Shown here: one piece after another, positions 55,562 through 64,000 of the stretch
Numbering within the stretch: position 1 is the first letter of the stretch
How the letters are laid out: each line of letters starts with the position of its first letter
DNA from: Streptomyces kanamyceticus
Lineage (GTDB): Bacteria; Actinomycetota; Actinomycetes; Streptomycetales; Streptomycetaceae
Assembly: GCF_008704495.1 (NCBI RefSeq)
Contig: NZ_CP023699.1
Coordinates: forward strand, 7,192,001 to 7,256,000
Length of the DNA stretch: 64,000 nt
Reading direction: 5' to 3'
Made by a program: the position numbers and the translations under genes
The notes under the pieces: generated by a model
The model's input: the letters and a program-made list of their open reading frames with translations, nothing else
Databases searched by the model: none
Told to the model about the DNA's origin: nothing

Positions 55562-56953
55562 TCAGGTGCAGCGCTGACCGGAGTTGACGCAGTTCGCGAC
55601 GCGCCGCATCAGCTTCTGGTCGAAGACGTTGATGAAGTCACCGTGGTCGGTGACGGGTTTGTGCAGCTGCTCGGGGAACGAGTCGACGGCGAAGCCGGGC
55701 CCCGGCGGCACGTCGTACACGATGCGCTGCACCAGCTGGGGAACGGCCCGGAAGCCCTGGGGGCAGGCGCCTGTGCGGGGGTCGGCGAAGGCGACGTGCG
55801 TACGGTGGTTGGCGCTGTCGGTGTTGCGGCCGTCCCAGCAGCTCTGGAACCTGAAGGTCCGCACGACGTCGCTGCCCCGGGGGCAGATCGGGTACTTGTC
55901 CTTCAGCTGCCGGTTCTCGAATCCGGTGCAGCTCCAGGAGGCGTTGGCGTTGGCGTCGCCGTTCGTGAACGCCTTGGCGTCACCGGTGATGATCCGCAGG
56001 AAGCGCGGCATCGCGACCACCTTTCCCGTCGGATTTCCGGTGAACTTCAGCGTGACGGAAGCCGGGGTCTGGATCTCCCCGACATTCTGGTCCTTGCCGC
56101 CGCCGTCCGCTCCCGCGTCGTTCTCGTCCTTTCCGTTCTGGAGTCGCAGGACGGGCCAGTAATAGGTCGACTTGTCACCCTGATTGCGGCAGCTCGTCCT
56201 GCCGTTCGCGAGATCCTGATCGCTGGAAAAGGCATCCGTCGCCTGATTTCCGACGTAATCGTGCATGTGGTGAGCGCCATTGCTCACACCGGGCGCGACG
56301 ATGACATTGTCGGGATTGAACTTGCCGTTCGCGTTCCGTCCGCATTGTGTGGTGAAGGTGCCGAGGGACGCGCCGCGGCGTTCCCGGGGGCGGTCGACAT
56401 TGGGTCGGACGGACTTGATGTCCACGAAGTCACCGGCCTCGGGTCCGTTGCCCTTCTGCCCTTGCGCCTGCCCTTGGCCCTGGCTCTGGCCTTGGGTCTG
56501 CCCCTGCTCCTGGTCAGCCGCGCGCAGCGTGCAAGGCGCCATGCTGTCGAGGTTGTCGGGCCGTTCACCGGCCTGTTCCATGGACCGCGCGATCTCGCCC
56601 AGCGTGTCCCTGCGCTCCGCTTCCAGCGGCGGGAGCACGGACTCCTTGTCCTGCGCCTGTGCCTTGCCGAACGCGTCGTACGCCCGTGTGATCTGGCTGT
56701 CCAGGGCGGCGAGTTGCCGATCGACATCGCCGCGCGCCGCGTCCGGCACTTCGGGAAGCTGATTGGCCACGTCCGGGCAGCTGATGGTGGACACCTGCTG
56801 CCCGGCACTCTGTGGGGGAGGCTGATCCGCGCTTTCTTCGGCGTTGGCGTAGACATTCACGGCGATCAGTCCGCCGCCGCCCAGGAGTAACGCCGCGGAC
56901 GCGGCGACCATGCGTCGCGCCAGCCTCGATCGTTTACGTGAGGTACGTCCCAT
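55562..56953 (-). CDS. DUF1996 family secreted protein
   Basis: 463 aa. Long signal peptide or N-terminal anchor ([24 protein letters not shown]), a helical spacer (about 55-145), a Gln/Gly-rich linker ([17 protein letters not shown], about 150-168) and the C-terminal DUF1996 domain with [43 protein letters not shown] and GDFINVF. The His/Asp motifs suggest a metal-binding carbohydrate-active fold; the family is also found in fungal wood-degrading secretomes but its activity is unknown. Independent single gene. Confidence 0.9.
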   Translation of the reverse strand: MGRTSRKRSRLARRMVAASAALLLGGGGLIAVNVYANAEESADQPPPQSAGQQVSTISCPDVANQLPEVPDAARGDVDRQLAALDSQITRAYDAFGKAQAQDKESVLPPLEAERRDTLGEIARSMEQAGERPDNLDSMAPCTLRAADQEQGQTQGQSQGQGQAQGQKGNGPEAGDFVDIKSVRPNVDRPRERRGASLGTFTTQCGRNANGKFNPDNVIVAPGVSNGAHHMHDYVGNQATDAFSSDQDLANGRTSCRNQGDKSTYYWPVLRLQNGKDENDAGADGGGKDQNVGEIQTPASVTLKFTGNPTGKVVAMPRFLRIITGDAKAFTNGDANANASWSCTGFENRQLKDKYPICPRGSDVVRTFRFQSCWDGRNTDSANHRTHVAFADPRTGACPQGFRAVPQLVQRIVYDVPPGPGFAVDSFPEQLHKPVTDHGDFINVFDQKLMRRVANCVNSGQRCT

Positions 56954-56985
56954 GGGGGTACATACGCATCAGGAATCCGAGGCGT

Positions 56986-57636
56986 TCAGCGTCCCTGGTC
57001 CAAATACGCGAGCACCGCGAGGACGCGCCGATTGTCGTCATCGGAAACGGGAAGATCGAGTTTTCCGAAGATGTTGGACGTGTGTTTGGCGATGGCCCGC
57101 TCCGTGACCACGAGTTGCCCCGCGATCGCCGCGTTCGACCGGCCCTGCGCCATGAGTTCGAGGACCTCGCGCTCGCGCGGGGTGAGCGCGCCGAGCGGCT
57201 GGTCGGCGGAGCGCCGCGAGAGGAGCTGCTGGATCACCTGCGGGTCCATCGCGGTGCCGCCCGCCGCCACCCTGCGTACGGCGTCGATGAACTGCCCGGC
57301 GTCGAAGACCCGGTCCTTGAGGAGGTAGCCGACGCCGCCGGTGCCGTCGGCGAGCAGCTCGCGGGCGTACAGCTGCTCCACGTGCTGCGAGAGGACGAGG
57401 ACCGGCAGGCCCGGCTTGGCCCGGCGCGCGGCGAGCGCGCACTGGAGCCCCTCGTCGGTGTGGGACGGCGGAAGCCGGACGTCGACGACGGCGACGTCCG
57501 GCTGCAACTCCGCTAGGGCCTTGGTGAGTTCGGGCCCGCTCTCCACCGCCGCCGCGATCTCGAAGTCGAATGCCTCCAGCATCCGCACCAGGCCGTCGCG
57601 CAGCAGGAAGAGGTCTTCGGCTAGGACAACTCGCAA
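56986..57636 (-). CDS. NarL/LuxR-type response regulator
   Basis: 216 aa. Receiver domain with acidic pair (LAEDL), phospho-acceptor Asp in VAVVDVRLPP (about 52), conserved Ser and Lys (LVLSQH, YLLKDRV, Lys about 105). C-terminal LuxR HTH LTPREREVLELMAQGRSNAAIAGQLVVTERAIAKHTSNIFGKL. It overlaps the histidine kinase gene by 16 bp and is its cognate regulator. The nearby divergent MMPL gene is a likely target. Confidence 0.95.
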   Translation of the reverse strand: MRVVLAEDLFLLRDGLVRMLEAFDFEIAAAVESGPELTKALAELQPDVAVVDVRLPPSHTDEGLQCALAARRAKPGLPVLVLSQHVEQLYARELLADGTGGVGYLLKDRVFDAGQFIDAVRRVAAGGTAMDPQVIQQLLSRRSADQPLGALTPREREVLELMAQGRSNAAIAGQLVVTERAIAKHTSNIFGKLDLPVSDDDNRRVLAVLAYLDQGR

Positions 57637-58898
57637 GGGATCTCCATGGTCACCATGGTCGGGCCGCCAACCGGGCTGCTGACGGCCAGTACGCCGTCGA
57701 ATGTACCGAGTCGGCGTTCGATACCGCTCAGCCCGGATCCGGTGCCCACGGCGGCGCCGCCCTTGCCGTTGTCGGTGACCGCGATGCGCAGCATGCCGTC
57801 GGTGTGGTGCAGGTCGACCCAGATGCGTTCGGCGCCCGCGTGCTTGATGGCGTTCGTCAGGGTCTCGCTGACCGCGAAGTACGCCGCCGACTCGACCGGC
57901 GCCTCGGCCCTGCCCCGCAGTTCCACGTCGACCTCGGTGGTGACGGGGAGCCGCAGCGCGAGGGCCTTGACCGCGTCGCCGAGGCCGCGTTCGGCGAGGA
58001 CCGGCGGGTGGATGCCGCGGACCAGGTCGCGCAGTTCGGTGAGCGCCTCGCCGGAGTTCTGCCGGGCCTTGGCGAGCAGTTCCTTGGCCTTGGCGGGGTT
58101 CGACTCGACGAGGGCCTCGATGGTGCCGAGGTCCATGCCCATGGCGACCAGACGGGCCTGCGCCCCGTCGTGCAGATCGCGTTCGATGCGGCGCAGCTCG
58201 GCGGCCGACGTGTCCACGGCGTCGTGCCGGGTCTCCGTCAAGTGGTCGACGCGCAGGGCGAGTTCACGCTCGCGCATGCTCGTGGTGGGGGCGATGAGCC
58301 CACGCGCCATACGGAAGTGGGTGCGGATGAGGACGGGGTTCAGGAAGAGCCCGACGACGAACAGGCCCGTGCCGAGCGCGGCCGCGTAGTTCGCGGTGGT
58401 CTGCGAGGTGACGTGGATGAAGGCGTACCACTCGCCGCCGCCCGCGTTGTAGATGGGCTCCCACACGCCGAGGGCGAGCACCCAGCCGTACAGCATGTAG
58501 AGGAGCAGCGAGGGTGCGAGGATCGCGACGATGAAGCCCGCGGTCATGTCGACGAGCAGCCACTGCAGATCGCGCCAGGTCGCCGGGTCCTTCAGCATCA
58601 GGTGGCAGCGGTCGACCTGCCCCATGAGTCCCCGTCGCATGTTCGGCGGGAAGGGCCGGTACGGGATCGGGATGTGGACGTCCGACCACTCACCGGCCTG
58701 GACGCGGCGCAGGTTGGCGTGCTTGCGCAGGCCGGTCAGCACCACCGGGGTGGTGAGCACGCCGATGCCGAGGGGGATGAAGGCGATCGCGAGGACCGCG
58801 TTGACGAAGAAGATGATCCCGCCCGCCAGCGAGACGACCGATAGATACAGGCCGCGTGCACCCGCTATCACGGCCCTGCCCACCCGTGATGTCCCCAT
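57621..58898 (-). CDS. Sensor histidine kinase (HisKA_3, DesK/NarX-like)
   Basis: 425 aa. N-terminal putative sensor region with about four helices (residues 10-200), then the dimerisation helix with phospho-acceptor His in RIERDLHDGAQARLVAMGMDLG (about 227), and the HATPase domain (SETLTNAIKHAGAERIWV N-box, DNGKGG and GSGLSGIERR G-boxes). First gene of the two-component pair. The signal is unknown; membrane location of the sensor suggests envelope or lipid cues. Confidence 0.95.
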   Translation of the reverse strand: MGTSRVGRAVIAGARGLYLSVVSLAGGIIFFVNAVLAIAFIPLGIGVLTTPVVLTGLRKHANLRRVQAGEWSDVHIPIPYRPFPPNMRRGLMGQVDRCHLMLKDPATWRDLQWLLVDMTAGFIVAILAPSLLLYMLYGWVLALGVWEPIYNAGGGEWYAFIHVTSQTTANYAAALGTGLFVVGLFLNPVLIRTHFRMARGLIAPTTSMRERELALRVDHLTETRHDAVDTSAAELRRIERDLHDGAQARLVAMGMDLGTIEALVESNPAKAKELLAKARQNSGEALTELRDLVRGIHPPVLAERGLGDAVKALALRLPVTTEVDVELRGRAEAPVESAAYFAVSETLTNAIKHAGAERIWVDLHHTDGMLRIAVTDNGKGGAAVGTGSGLSGIERRLGTFDGVLAVSSPVGGPTMVTMEIPCELS

Positions 58899-58981
58899 GA
58901 TGTCCCTCTCCTCAAGCTGCCTGTCAGAAGGACAGTCTCCCTGGTCACGGGGGTGCGGGTCACTGGGCCCCTCACCCGGGC

Positions 58982-59005
58982 GGGGGTGTACCTGACGACA
59001 CCCCC
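58982..59005. promoter_or_regulatory. Inverted repeat in the kinase-MMPL divergent region
   Basis: GGGGGTGT-acctgacg-ACACCCCC, 8-bp arms and an 8-bp spacer, located 84 bp upstream of the kinase gene and 126 bp upstream of the MMPL start. It could bind the local response regulator; there is no direct proof. Confidence 0.4.
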
Positions 59006-59130
59006 CGGGGCTCGCCCTGTGCTTCGGACAGAGGGGGTCTCGGCGGCTGGGGCGGGAAGCCCCCGATTTCTAGCGTGAGTGACGTCTTATCCGACGCTTA
59101 CCGACGCAGACTTATGGGGGCGAAAACGCC

Positions 59131-61362
59131 ATGCGGCGCAACCTCGCGGCACGACTCGGTGTGTGGAGCGCACACCACAGGAAGACGGCCATCCTCGGCT
59201 GGCTGCTCTTCGTGGTCCTGGCCACGGTCATCGGCGGGGCCTCCGGCATGGTCACCGCCTCCGAGGACGAGATGGGCGTCGGCGAATCGGGCCGGGCCGA
59301 GAAGATCCTCAAGGACGCGGACATCGACGAACCCGCGGGCGAACTCGTCATGGTCAGCGCGCGGACGGCCGACGGCTGGCGGGACGCGGCGGCCGATCTG
59401 TCGAAGGCGCTGACCGCCACCGGCGAGGTGCGCGGCGTCCAGGCGCCGCTGCCCTCGAAGGACGGCAAGGACGCGTTGCTCCGCTTCGAGATCAAGGGCG
59501 CGTCCGACAAGGCCGTCGACCGCGTACAGCCCGTGCTCGACGCGGTGGAGCGGGCCAAGGAGGACGGGGCGGGGCACGGCGTCTCCGTCTACCAGTTCGG
59601 TGACGCGAGCTCCCAGAAGCACCTGTCGGACCTGCTCGCCGACGACCTGAAGAAGGCCGAGTTCACCGCGGTGCCGCTGGCCCTCGGCATTCTCCTGGTC
59701 GCCTTCGGGGCCGTGGTCGCCGCGCTGCTCCCGGTGGGCCTCGCGCTCACCGCGTGCGTGGGCGCCTTCGGCCTGCTGTCCCTCGCCAGCCACCAGCTGC
59801 ACCTGTTCGAGACGACCTACTCCGTGATGTTCCTGATGGGTCTCGCGGTCGGCGTCGACTACTGCCTCTTCTACCTGCGCCGCGAACGCGACGAGCGCGC
59901 GGCGGGACGGGACGCGGAGACGGCCCTGCGGATCGCGGCGGCCACCAGCGGCCGGGCCGTCCTGGTCTCGGGCCTGACGGTGATGGTCGCGATGGCGGGC
60001 ATGTTCCTTTCCGGCCTGCTCCTCTTCAAGGGCTTCGCGCTCGCCACCATCCTCGTGGTGTGCGTGGCGATGCTCGGCTCCGTCACGGTCCTGCCCGCGC
60101 TGCTCGCCGGGCTCGGTGACCGCATCGACGCGGGCCGCATCCCCTTCCTGAACCGGCGCTCCAAGCGCGGCGCCCACGCCGGTGGCGCCGTGGCGGGACG
60201 CGTCCTGCGGCCCGTCCTGAACCACCCGAAGTTCTTCGCCGTCGCCGCCGCCGTCGTGCTGCTCGCGCTCGCCGCGCCCGCGCTCGGCATGAAGACCGAA
60301 CAGCTGGGCCTGGAGAAGCAGTTCGGCTCCGACGCGCCGCTCTCCGTCTCGTACAAGAAGATCACCGAGAAGTTCCCCGGCGGTCCCGCGCCCGCCAGGG
60401 TGGTCGTCAAGGCCGACGACATCCAGGCGCAGCCGGTGCGCGCCGCGCTCGGCTCGCTGACGAAGAAGGCGGGGGACGGCGCCGAACTCACCGTCCACAA
60501 GGCGGCGAACGTCGCCGAGATCGCGGTGCCGCTGCCGGGCGACGGCACCGACGCCGAGGCGAAGAAGGCCCTGCGCGCCCTGCGCGACGACACCGTGCCC
60601 GCGGCGTTCGACGGGGTGGACGCCCACGCCTACGTCGGCGGTGACCTGGCCTCGTCCGAGGACTTCAGCGACCAGCTCAGCAAGGGCATCGTCCCGGTCT
60701 TCGCCTTCATCGCGGCGGTGACGTTCCTCCTGATGCTGTTCAGCTTCCGCTCGCTGGTGATCGCGGTGACGTCGATCGCGCTCAACCTGCTGTCGGTGGG
60801 CGCCGCCTACGGAGTGATGACCGCCGTCTTCCAGCACGGCTGGGGCGCGGAGCTGATCGGCTCGGAGAAGGTCGGCGCGATCGAGAACTGGATGCCGCTG
60901 TTCGTCCTGGTCGTCCTCTTCGGACTCTCCATGGACTACCACGTCTTCGTGGTCTCCCGGATCCGCGAGTCCCGCGACCGGGGCATGGACAACCGCTCGG
61001 CGATCCGCGAGGGCATCACCCGCACGGCGGGCGCGGTGACAGGGGCGGCCGTGATCATGGTGGCGGTCTTCGCGGTCTTCGGCACGCTGTCCATGCAGGA
61101 CATGCAGCAGATGGGCGTGGGCCTGGGAGTGGCGGTCCTGCTGGACGCGACGCTGGTCCGCATGATCCTGCTCCCGTCCCTGATGACCCTCCTGGGCGAC
61201 CGCAACTGGCACACCCCGCGCTGGCTCTCATGGCTGCCGAAGGTCTCACACGGCGAGGAGGAGGCTGCCTCGTCGCGGGCAGACGAGCCGTCCGCGTTGT
61301 GGGCAGGCGTTCCGCACGGCGGAACGGGTGGGCACAACGCCCCGGTACCGACGGGCCGTTAA
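59131..61362 (+). CDS. MMPL family RND-type transporter
   Basis: 743 aa in two repeated halves, each with one helix, an extracytoplasmic domain and five or six clustered helices (about 165-330 and 520-680). The proton-relay signatures are VGVDYCLFYLRRERDE in the first half and FGLSMDYHVFVVSRIRES in the second. Such proteins export lipids, glycolipids or siderophores across the actinobacterial membrane. The last 22 residues (ALWAGVPHGGTGGHNAPVP) are encoded by a copy of the family-1 hairpin repeat, so the original C-terminus was probably shorter. Divergent from the two-component system. Confidence 0.93.
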   Translation: MRRNLAARLGVWSAHHRKTAILGWLLFVVLATVIGGASGMVTASEDEMGVGESGRAEKILKDADIDEPAGELVMVSARTADGWRDAAADLSKALTATGEVRGVQAPLPSKDGKDALLRFEIKGASDKAVDRVQPVLDAVERAKEDGAGHGVSVYQFGDASSQKHLSDLLADDLKKAEFTAVPLALGILLVAFGAVVAALLPVGLALTACVGAFGLLSLASHQLHLFETTYSVMFLMGLAVGVDYCLFYLRRERDERAAGRDAETALRIAAATSGRAVLVSGLTVMVAMAGMFLSGLLLFKGFALATILVVCVAMLGSVTVLPALLAGLGDRIDAGRIPFLNRRSKRGAHAGGAVAGRVLRPVLNHPKFFAVAAAVVLLALAAPALGMKTEQLGLEKQFGSDAPLSVSYKKITEKFPGGPAPARVVVKADDIQAQPVRAALGSLTKKAGDGAELTVHKAANVAEIAVPLPGDGTDAEAKKALRALRDDTVPAAFDGVDAHAYVGGDLASSEDFSDQLSKGIVPVFAFIAAVTFLLMLFSFRSLVIAVTSIALNLLSVGAAYGVMTAVFQHGWGAELIGSEKVGAIENWMPLFVLVVLFGLSMDYHVFVVSRIRESRDRGMDNRSAIREGITRTAGAVTGAAVIMVAVFAVFGTLSMQDMQQMGVGLGVAVLLDATLVRMILLPSLMTLLGDRNWHTPRWLSWLPKVSHGEEEAASSRADEPSALWAGVPHGGTGGHNAPVPTGR
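61298..61351 (-). repeat. Dispersed hairpin repeat, family 1, copy III, within the MMPL gene
   Basis: TGTGGGCAGGC, then GTTCCGC-acg-GCGGAAC (61309-61325), then GGGTGGGCACAACGCCCCGG. It provides the final codons of the MMPL gene; the related GGGCTCAAG block follows the stop codon. Confidence 0.88.
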
Positions 61363-61427
61363 GGAGGCATAGGGCTCAAGTGACGTACCCCCGGCGCAGA
61401 AGAACAAGGCGCCGGGGGTACACCACG

Positions 61428-62420
61428 TCAAAGCCCGAGGGCCTTCGCCTCCTTGTCGGGGTCAAGCCCCACGACGGGCCGATCCCCCCGCTGGGGAGCG
61501 ACCCCGCCAAGGCTCCGGAGCCAGCCCCACGTGTCGGCGACGGTCTCGGCGACGGGCCGGGCCCGCAGCCCCGCGGCCACCGCCTTCTCCGACGACGTGA
61601 TGTGCAACGTGTCGTACAGCTCACCGACCGGCGGCACCCACACCGGCAGCTCCATCCACGGCTCGATGCCCGCGGCGGCGATCACCTCGGACGACGTCCA
61701 CCGCAGCTCCGCGTCCGCCGCCCCCGCCACGGCGACACACGCATCGAGGAGCTCTCCCATCGTGGTGTGCGCGACGGGCGAGACGAGGTTGTAGGGCCCG
61801 TGCAGCCCGGCCGCCGCCGCGTCGACGATCCACTCCGCGAGATCGCGTACGTCGATGAACTGGATGCCCATGTCCCGGGGTCCTGGGGCGAGCACGGGAC
61901 CGCCCCGCGCGACCCGGTTCAGCCACCAGGGCAGCCGCCCGATGTTCTCGTACGGGCCGAGGATCAGCCCCGCCCGCGCGAGCAGCGTCCGCTCGGCCCC
62001 GAACTCGGCGAGGGCGGCGAGCTCGCCGCCCCGCTTGTCCACCTCGTAGCTCACGGCCTCCGCGTCCGGATCGCCGTCCACCAGGCGGAAGTTCTCGTCG
62101 GACCCGGCCTCGCCCGGGTAGCTGTACACGGATCCGCTCGACACGTAGACGTACCGCCCGACGCGCCCCGCGAGCAGCCGGGCCGACTCGCGCACCACCC
62201 GCGGCGCCGCCGACCAAGTGTCGACCACCACGTCCCACTCGCCGTCGGCGAGCGAGGCGAGGCCGCCGTCGGCGAGACGGTCGCCGTGCAGGGCCCTGGT
62301 GCCCTCGGGCGCAGCGTGGTGACCGCGGTGGAAGACGGTCACCTCCCAGCCCCGGGCGAGGGCCGCCTCGGTGACCGCGCGTCCCACGAATTCCGTACCA
62401 CCCAGCATCAGAAGTCTCAT
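61428..62420 (-). CDS. NAD-dependent epimerase/dehydratase (SDR, extended type)
   Basis: 330 aa. N-terminal Rossmann motif LMLGGTEFVGRAV (G-x-x-F-V-G), Ser of the SSGSVYSY strand and the FIDVRDLAEWIVDA segment typical of the extended SDR group. The Lys of the YxxxK pair is not obvious near SYEVDKRGGELAAL, where YEVDK provides Tyr and Lys in the right spacing. Substrate is probably a nucleotide sugar or similar. It is followed, on the same strand, by nothing before the MMPL gene end; the winged-helix gene lies 61 bp upstream. Confidence 0.88.
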   Translation of the reverse strand: MRLLMLGGTEFVGRAVTEAALARGWEVTVFHRGHHAAPEGTRALHGDRLADGGLASLADGEWDVVVDTWSAAPRVVRESARLLAGRVGRYVYVSSGSVYSYPGEAGSDENFRLVDGDPDAEAVSYEVDKRGGELAALAEFGAERTLLARAGLILGPYENIGRLPWWLNRVARGGPVLAPGPRDMGIQFIDVRDLAEWIVDAAAAGLHGPYNLVSPVAHTTMGELLDACVAVAGAADAELRWTSSEVIAAAGIEPWMELPVWVPPVGELYDTLHITSSEKAVAAGLRARPVAETVADTWGWLRSLGGVAPQRGDRPVVGLDPDKEAKALGL

Positions 62421-62481
62421 GCCGTCGACTCTGCCGCCGGACCCCCGCCCAGGGGAACAGGTTTCTGCTCGCAGCAGATGA

Positions 62482-63072
62482 TCAGCGCTGCGTCGGGGCG
62501 GCGACGGAGGGCGGCGCGTACTTGTACCCGACGCGCCGCACCGTCTGGATCGTCCTGCGGTGGTCGGCGCCGAGCTTGCGGCGCAGCCGGGCGATGTGCA
62601 CGTCGACGGTGCGGCCGTCGCCCACGTGGCCGTAGCCCCACACCGTGGTCACCAACTGGTCGCGGGTGTGCACCCGGTGGGGGTGCGCGACGAGGTGGGC
62701 GAGCAGCTCGAACTCCAGGTACGTGAGGTCGAGCGCGCGCCCGTCCACCTCGGCGGCGCGCTGCACCGTGTCGATCCTGACGGGCCCGGTGGCGGCGGGC
62801 CTGACGTCGGGCAGGACGGGCTCCGCGGCGACGGGTTCCTGTCCGGCGGGCACGAGCACGAGGTAGCCGACCATCGGCGGCTGGCCCGGCAGGCTCGGCA
62901 GGGTGTGCTGCGGCGCGGGCAGCCAAGTGGCGCCCGGCGGCAGGAAGTCGGTGATCTGCACGACCTCGTCGGGGTCCACGGCCCGCAGTCGTCCCCGGGC
63001 GGGGGAGACGGGAGGGGTGAGGGCCGGGGAGGTGAGGGCGGGGGAGGCGGAGAAGGAACGAGAGTTCGCCAT
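62482..63072 (-). CDS. Winged-helix (OmpR/Trans_reg_C-type) transcriptional regulator
   Basis: 196 aa. The C-terminal 100 residues form an OmpR-type winged helix (RALDLTYLEFELLAHLVAHPHRVHTRDQLVTTVWGYGHVGDGRTVDVHIARLRRKLG, about 112-170, ending RRVGYKY). The N-terminal 85 residues are Pro-rich and lack a receiver domain. In S. coelicolor an OmpR-like gene, glnRII, lies near glnII; this gene sits one short ORF away from glnII and is a candidate relative, but I cannot show orthology. ATG start before ANSRSFSAS. Confidence 0.85.
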   Translation of the reverse strand: MANSRSFSASPALTSPALTPPVSPARGRLRAVDPDEVVQITDFLPPGATWLPAPQHTLPSLPGQPPMVGYLVLVPAGQEPVAAEPVLPDVRPAATGPVRIDTVQRAAEVDGRALDLTYLEFELLAHLVAHPHRVHTRDQLVTTVWGYGHVGDGRTVDVHIARLRRKLGADHRRTIQTVRRVGYKYAPPSVAAPTQR

Positions 63073-63159
63073 GGTGAAGTCAGCTCTTTCGCGCGAAGAA
63101 GGAGTCGTCGAGAACGAGACGTACGTCGTGCGCGTCAGGCGAAGGCCGGGTGAACGGCT

Positions 63160-63279
63160 TTAGAAGGCCCGCGCGTTCATCGCGCGGCAACACACCCGGT
63201 CGAAGTCGTGGTGCTGACGGGAGGGCCAGAACGGCTCGAGGTCGTGACGACCTGTCGCGGTGATCCGGTGGCTTCCCAT
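63160..63279 (-). CDS. Short ORF, putative leader peptide upstream of the winged-helix gene
   Basis: 39 codons, ATG at 63279: begins MGSHRITATGRHDLEPFW and ends with HHDFDRVCCRAMNARAF. It lies 87 bp upstream of the winged-helix gene on the same strand and after the glnII terminator. The HxDFxRVCC pattern recalls the short actinobacterial leader peptides (H-x-DL-x-R-x-x-x-x-C) found upstream of regulated genes. The Shine-Dalgarno match is weak (TGGGG very close). Function as an attenuating uORF is inferred. Confidence 0.55.
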   Translation of the reverse strand: MGSHRITATGRHDLEPFWPSRQHHDFDRVCCRAMNARAF

Positions 63280-63397
63280 GACCCCATTGAAGCAGATGGG
63301 ACGGTTACCGGCAGTTCCCTCTCGCCCAGTGATACGGCCTCTTGACGGCTCTTGGCCGGAAATGCACCCCACCTCGGGTGGGCCAGCTCACGCCGCT

Positions 63398-63449
63398 CGT
63401 ACGACGAGGGGGCGCCCACCGGAATCGGTGGGCGCCCCCTCGTCGTACG
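63398..63449 (-). terminator. Strong terminator downstream of glnII
   Basis: Perfect 24-bp inverted repeat (arms begin CGTACGACGAGGGGGCGC) with the loop gaat, 8 bp after the glnII stop. No long U run follows, as is common in Streptomyces. Confidence 0.88.
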
Positions 63450-63457
63450 CGTCGGGA

Positions 63458-64000
63458 TCAGACCTGTCCGGCCTTCTCCAGGGCGGCGCAGCAGGTGTCG
63501 ACGAGGAGCCGCGTCACGACGTACGGGTCGACGTTGGCGTTCGGGCGGCGGTCCTCGATGTAGCCCTTCTGCTCCACCTCGACCTGCCACGGGATGCGCA
63601 CCGAGGCGCCGCGGTCGGAGACGCCGTACTTGTACTCGTCCCAGGGCGCGGTCTCGTGCAGTCCTGTGAGGCGGTCGTCGATGCCCGCGCCGTAGTTCTT
63701 GACGTGGTCCAGCGGCTTTGAGCCCTCGCCGAGCGCCTCGCAGGCGGTGATGATCGGCGCGTAGCCCTCGCGCATCGCCTTGGTGGAGAAGTTGGTGTGC
63801 GCGCCCGCGCCGTTCCAGTCGCCCTTGACCGGCTTGGGGTCCAGGGTCGCGGAGACCTTGAAGTCCTCGGCGGTGCGGTAGAGCAGCCAGCGGGCGATCC
63901 ACAGCTGGTCGGAGACCTCCAGGGGAGCCAGCGGGCCGACCTGGAACTCCCACTGCCCGGGCATCACTTCGGCGTTGATGCCGGAGATGCCGAGACCGGC
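63458..64000 (-). CDS. glnII: Glutamine synthetase II (eukaryotic type), 3' part
   Basis: 180 codons of a protein normally about 340 aa; the 5' part lies beyond the right edge. Visible are GISGINAEVMPGQWEFQVGP, the metal and glutamate site segment GAGAHTNFSTKAMREGY, the Asp/Glu-rich VKNYGAGIDDRLTGLHET and the RGASVRIPWQVEVEQKGYIEDRRPNANVDPY region with the final Arg/Asp residues. It makes glutamine from glutamate and ammonia; unlike GSI it is not controlled by adenylylation. Its promoter with possible GlnR sites is outside the window. Confidence 0.96.
   Translation of the reverse strand, partial: AGLGISGINAEVMPGQWEFQVGPLAPLEVSDQLWIARWLLYRTAEDFKVSATLDPKPVKGDWNGAGAHTNFSTKAMREGYAPIITACEALGEGSKPLDHVKNYGAGIDDRLTGLHETAPWDEYKYGVSDRGASVRIPWQVEVEQKGYIEDRRPNANVDPYVVTRLLVDTCCAALEKAGQV

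Overview
The window is a high-GC, gene-dense stretch of an actinomycete chromosome, almost certainly Streptomyces. The evidence is the very high GC at third codon positions, GTG/TTG starts, translational coupling by GTGA/ATGA overlaps, a secreted amylolytic and maltose-uptake locus with a MalR-type repressor, an NsrR/flavohemoglobin pair, and a nitrogen gene set (glnA2, glnE and, running off the right edge, glnII). No rRNA, tRNA, CRISPR array, phage or insertion sequence was recognised.

Layout. 1-13.6 kb: MFS exporter with a TetR regulator and a perfect palindromic operator; an endonuclease/exonuclease/phosphatase-fold membrane protein; a second MFS exporter; NAD synthetase (nadE); a three-domain multicopper oxidase beside a His/Met-rich membrane protein; an APC permease, DUF998 protein and hydrolase in a coupled run. 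12.5-18.4 kb: an Lpl-type ABC sugar importer operon ending in its LacI repressor, divergent from a 2-hydroxyacid dehydrogenase, with two related operators in the shared promoter region. 18.4-19.2 kb: a repeat-rich gene desert. 19.2-22.5 kb: DUF305 and DUF3105 proteins, nsrR and hmp with a perfect NsrR-type operator. 22.7-29.1 kb: glnA2 with a strong terminator, two small secreted proteins, a VOC protein, a PPOX protein, glnE. 29.4-32.6 kb: a compact three-gene terpenoid operon (cis-prenyltransferase, terpene-synthase homologue with altered metal motifs, P450). 32.5-43.9 kb: PAP2 phosphatase, then malR, aglA, malG, malF, malE and alpha-amylase on the minus strand and a divergent pullulanase-type enzyme, with MalR-like operators. 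43.9-51.2 kb: receiver/PP2C phosphatase, GNAT, CHMI-like isomerase, TetR, a ferredoxin reductase coupled to a putative diiron hydrolase/oxygenase, and a sigma-like membrane-anchored protein. 51.2-51.9 kb: second repeat desert. 51.9-64 kb: secreted GH89 enzyme, lipoprotein, DUF1996 protein, two-component system, MMPL transporter, epimerase, winged-helix regulator with a short upstream ORF, and the 3' part of glnII.

How genes work together. Extracellular starch is cut by the amylase and pullulanase, maltodextrins enter through MalEFG and are hydrolysed by AglA, under MalR. Nitrogen metabolism is represented by GlnA2 (probably a gamma-glutamylpolyamine synthetase, without the adenylylation segment), GlnE (which modifies the true GSI, not in this window) and GlnII. 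NsrR and Hmp form a nitric-oxide sensing and detoxifying pair.

The most unusual items are the terpenoid operon, which pairs a short-chain-type cis-prenyltransferase with a terpene synthase whose Asp-rich and NSE motifs are non-canonical, and two families of dispersed intergenic repeats whose inverted arms change in a compensatory way between copies; one copy forms the C-terminus of the MMPL protein.
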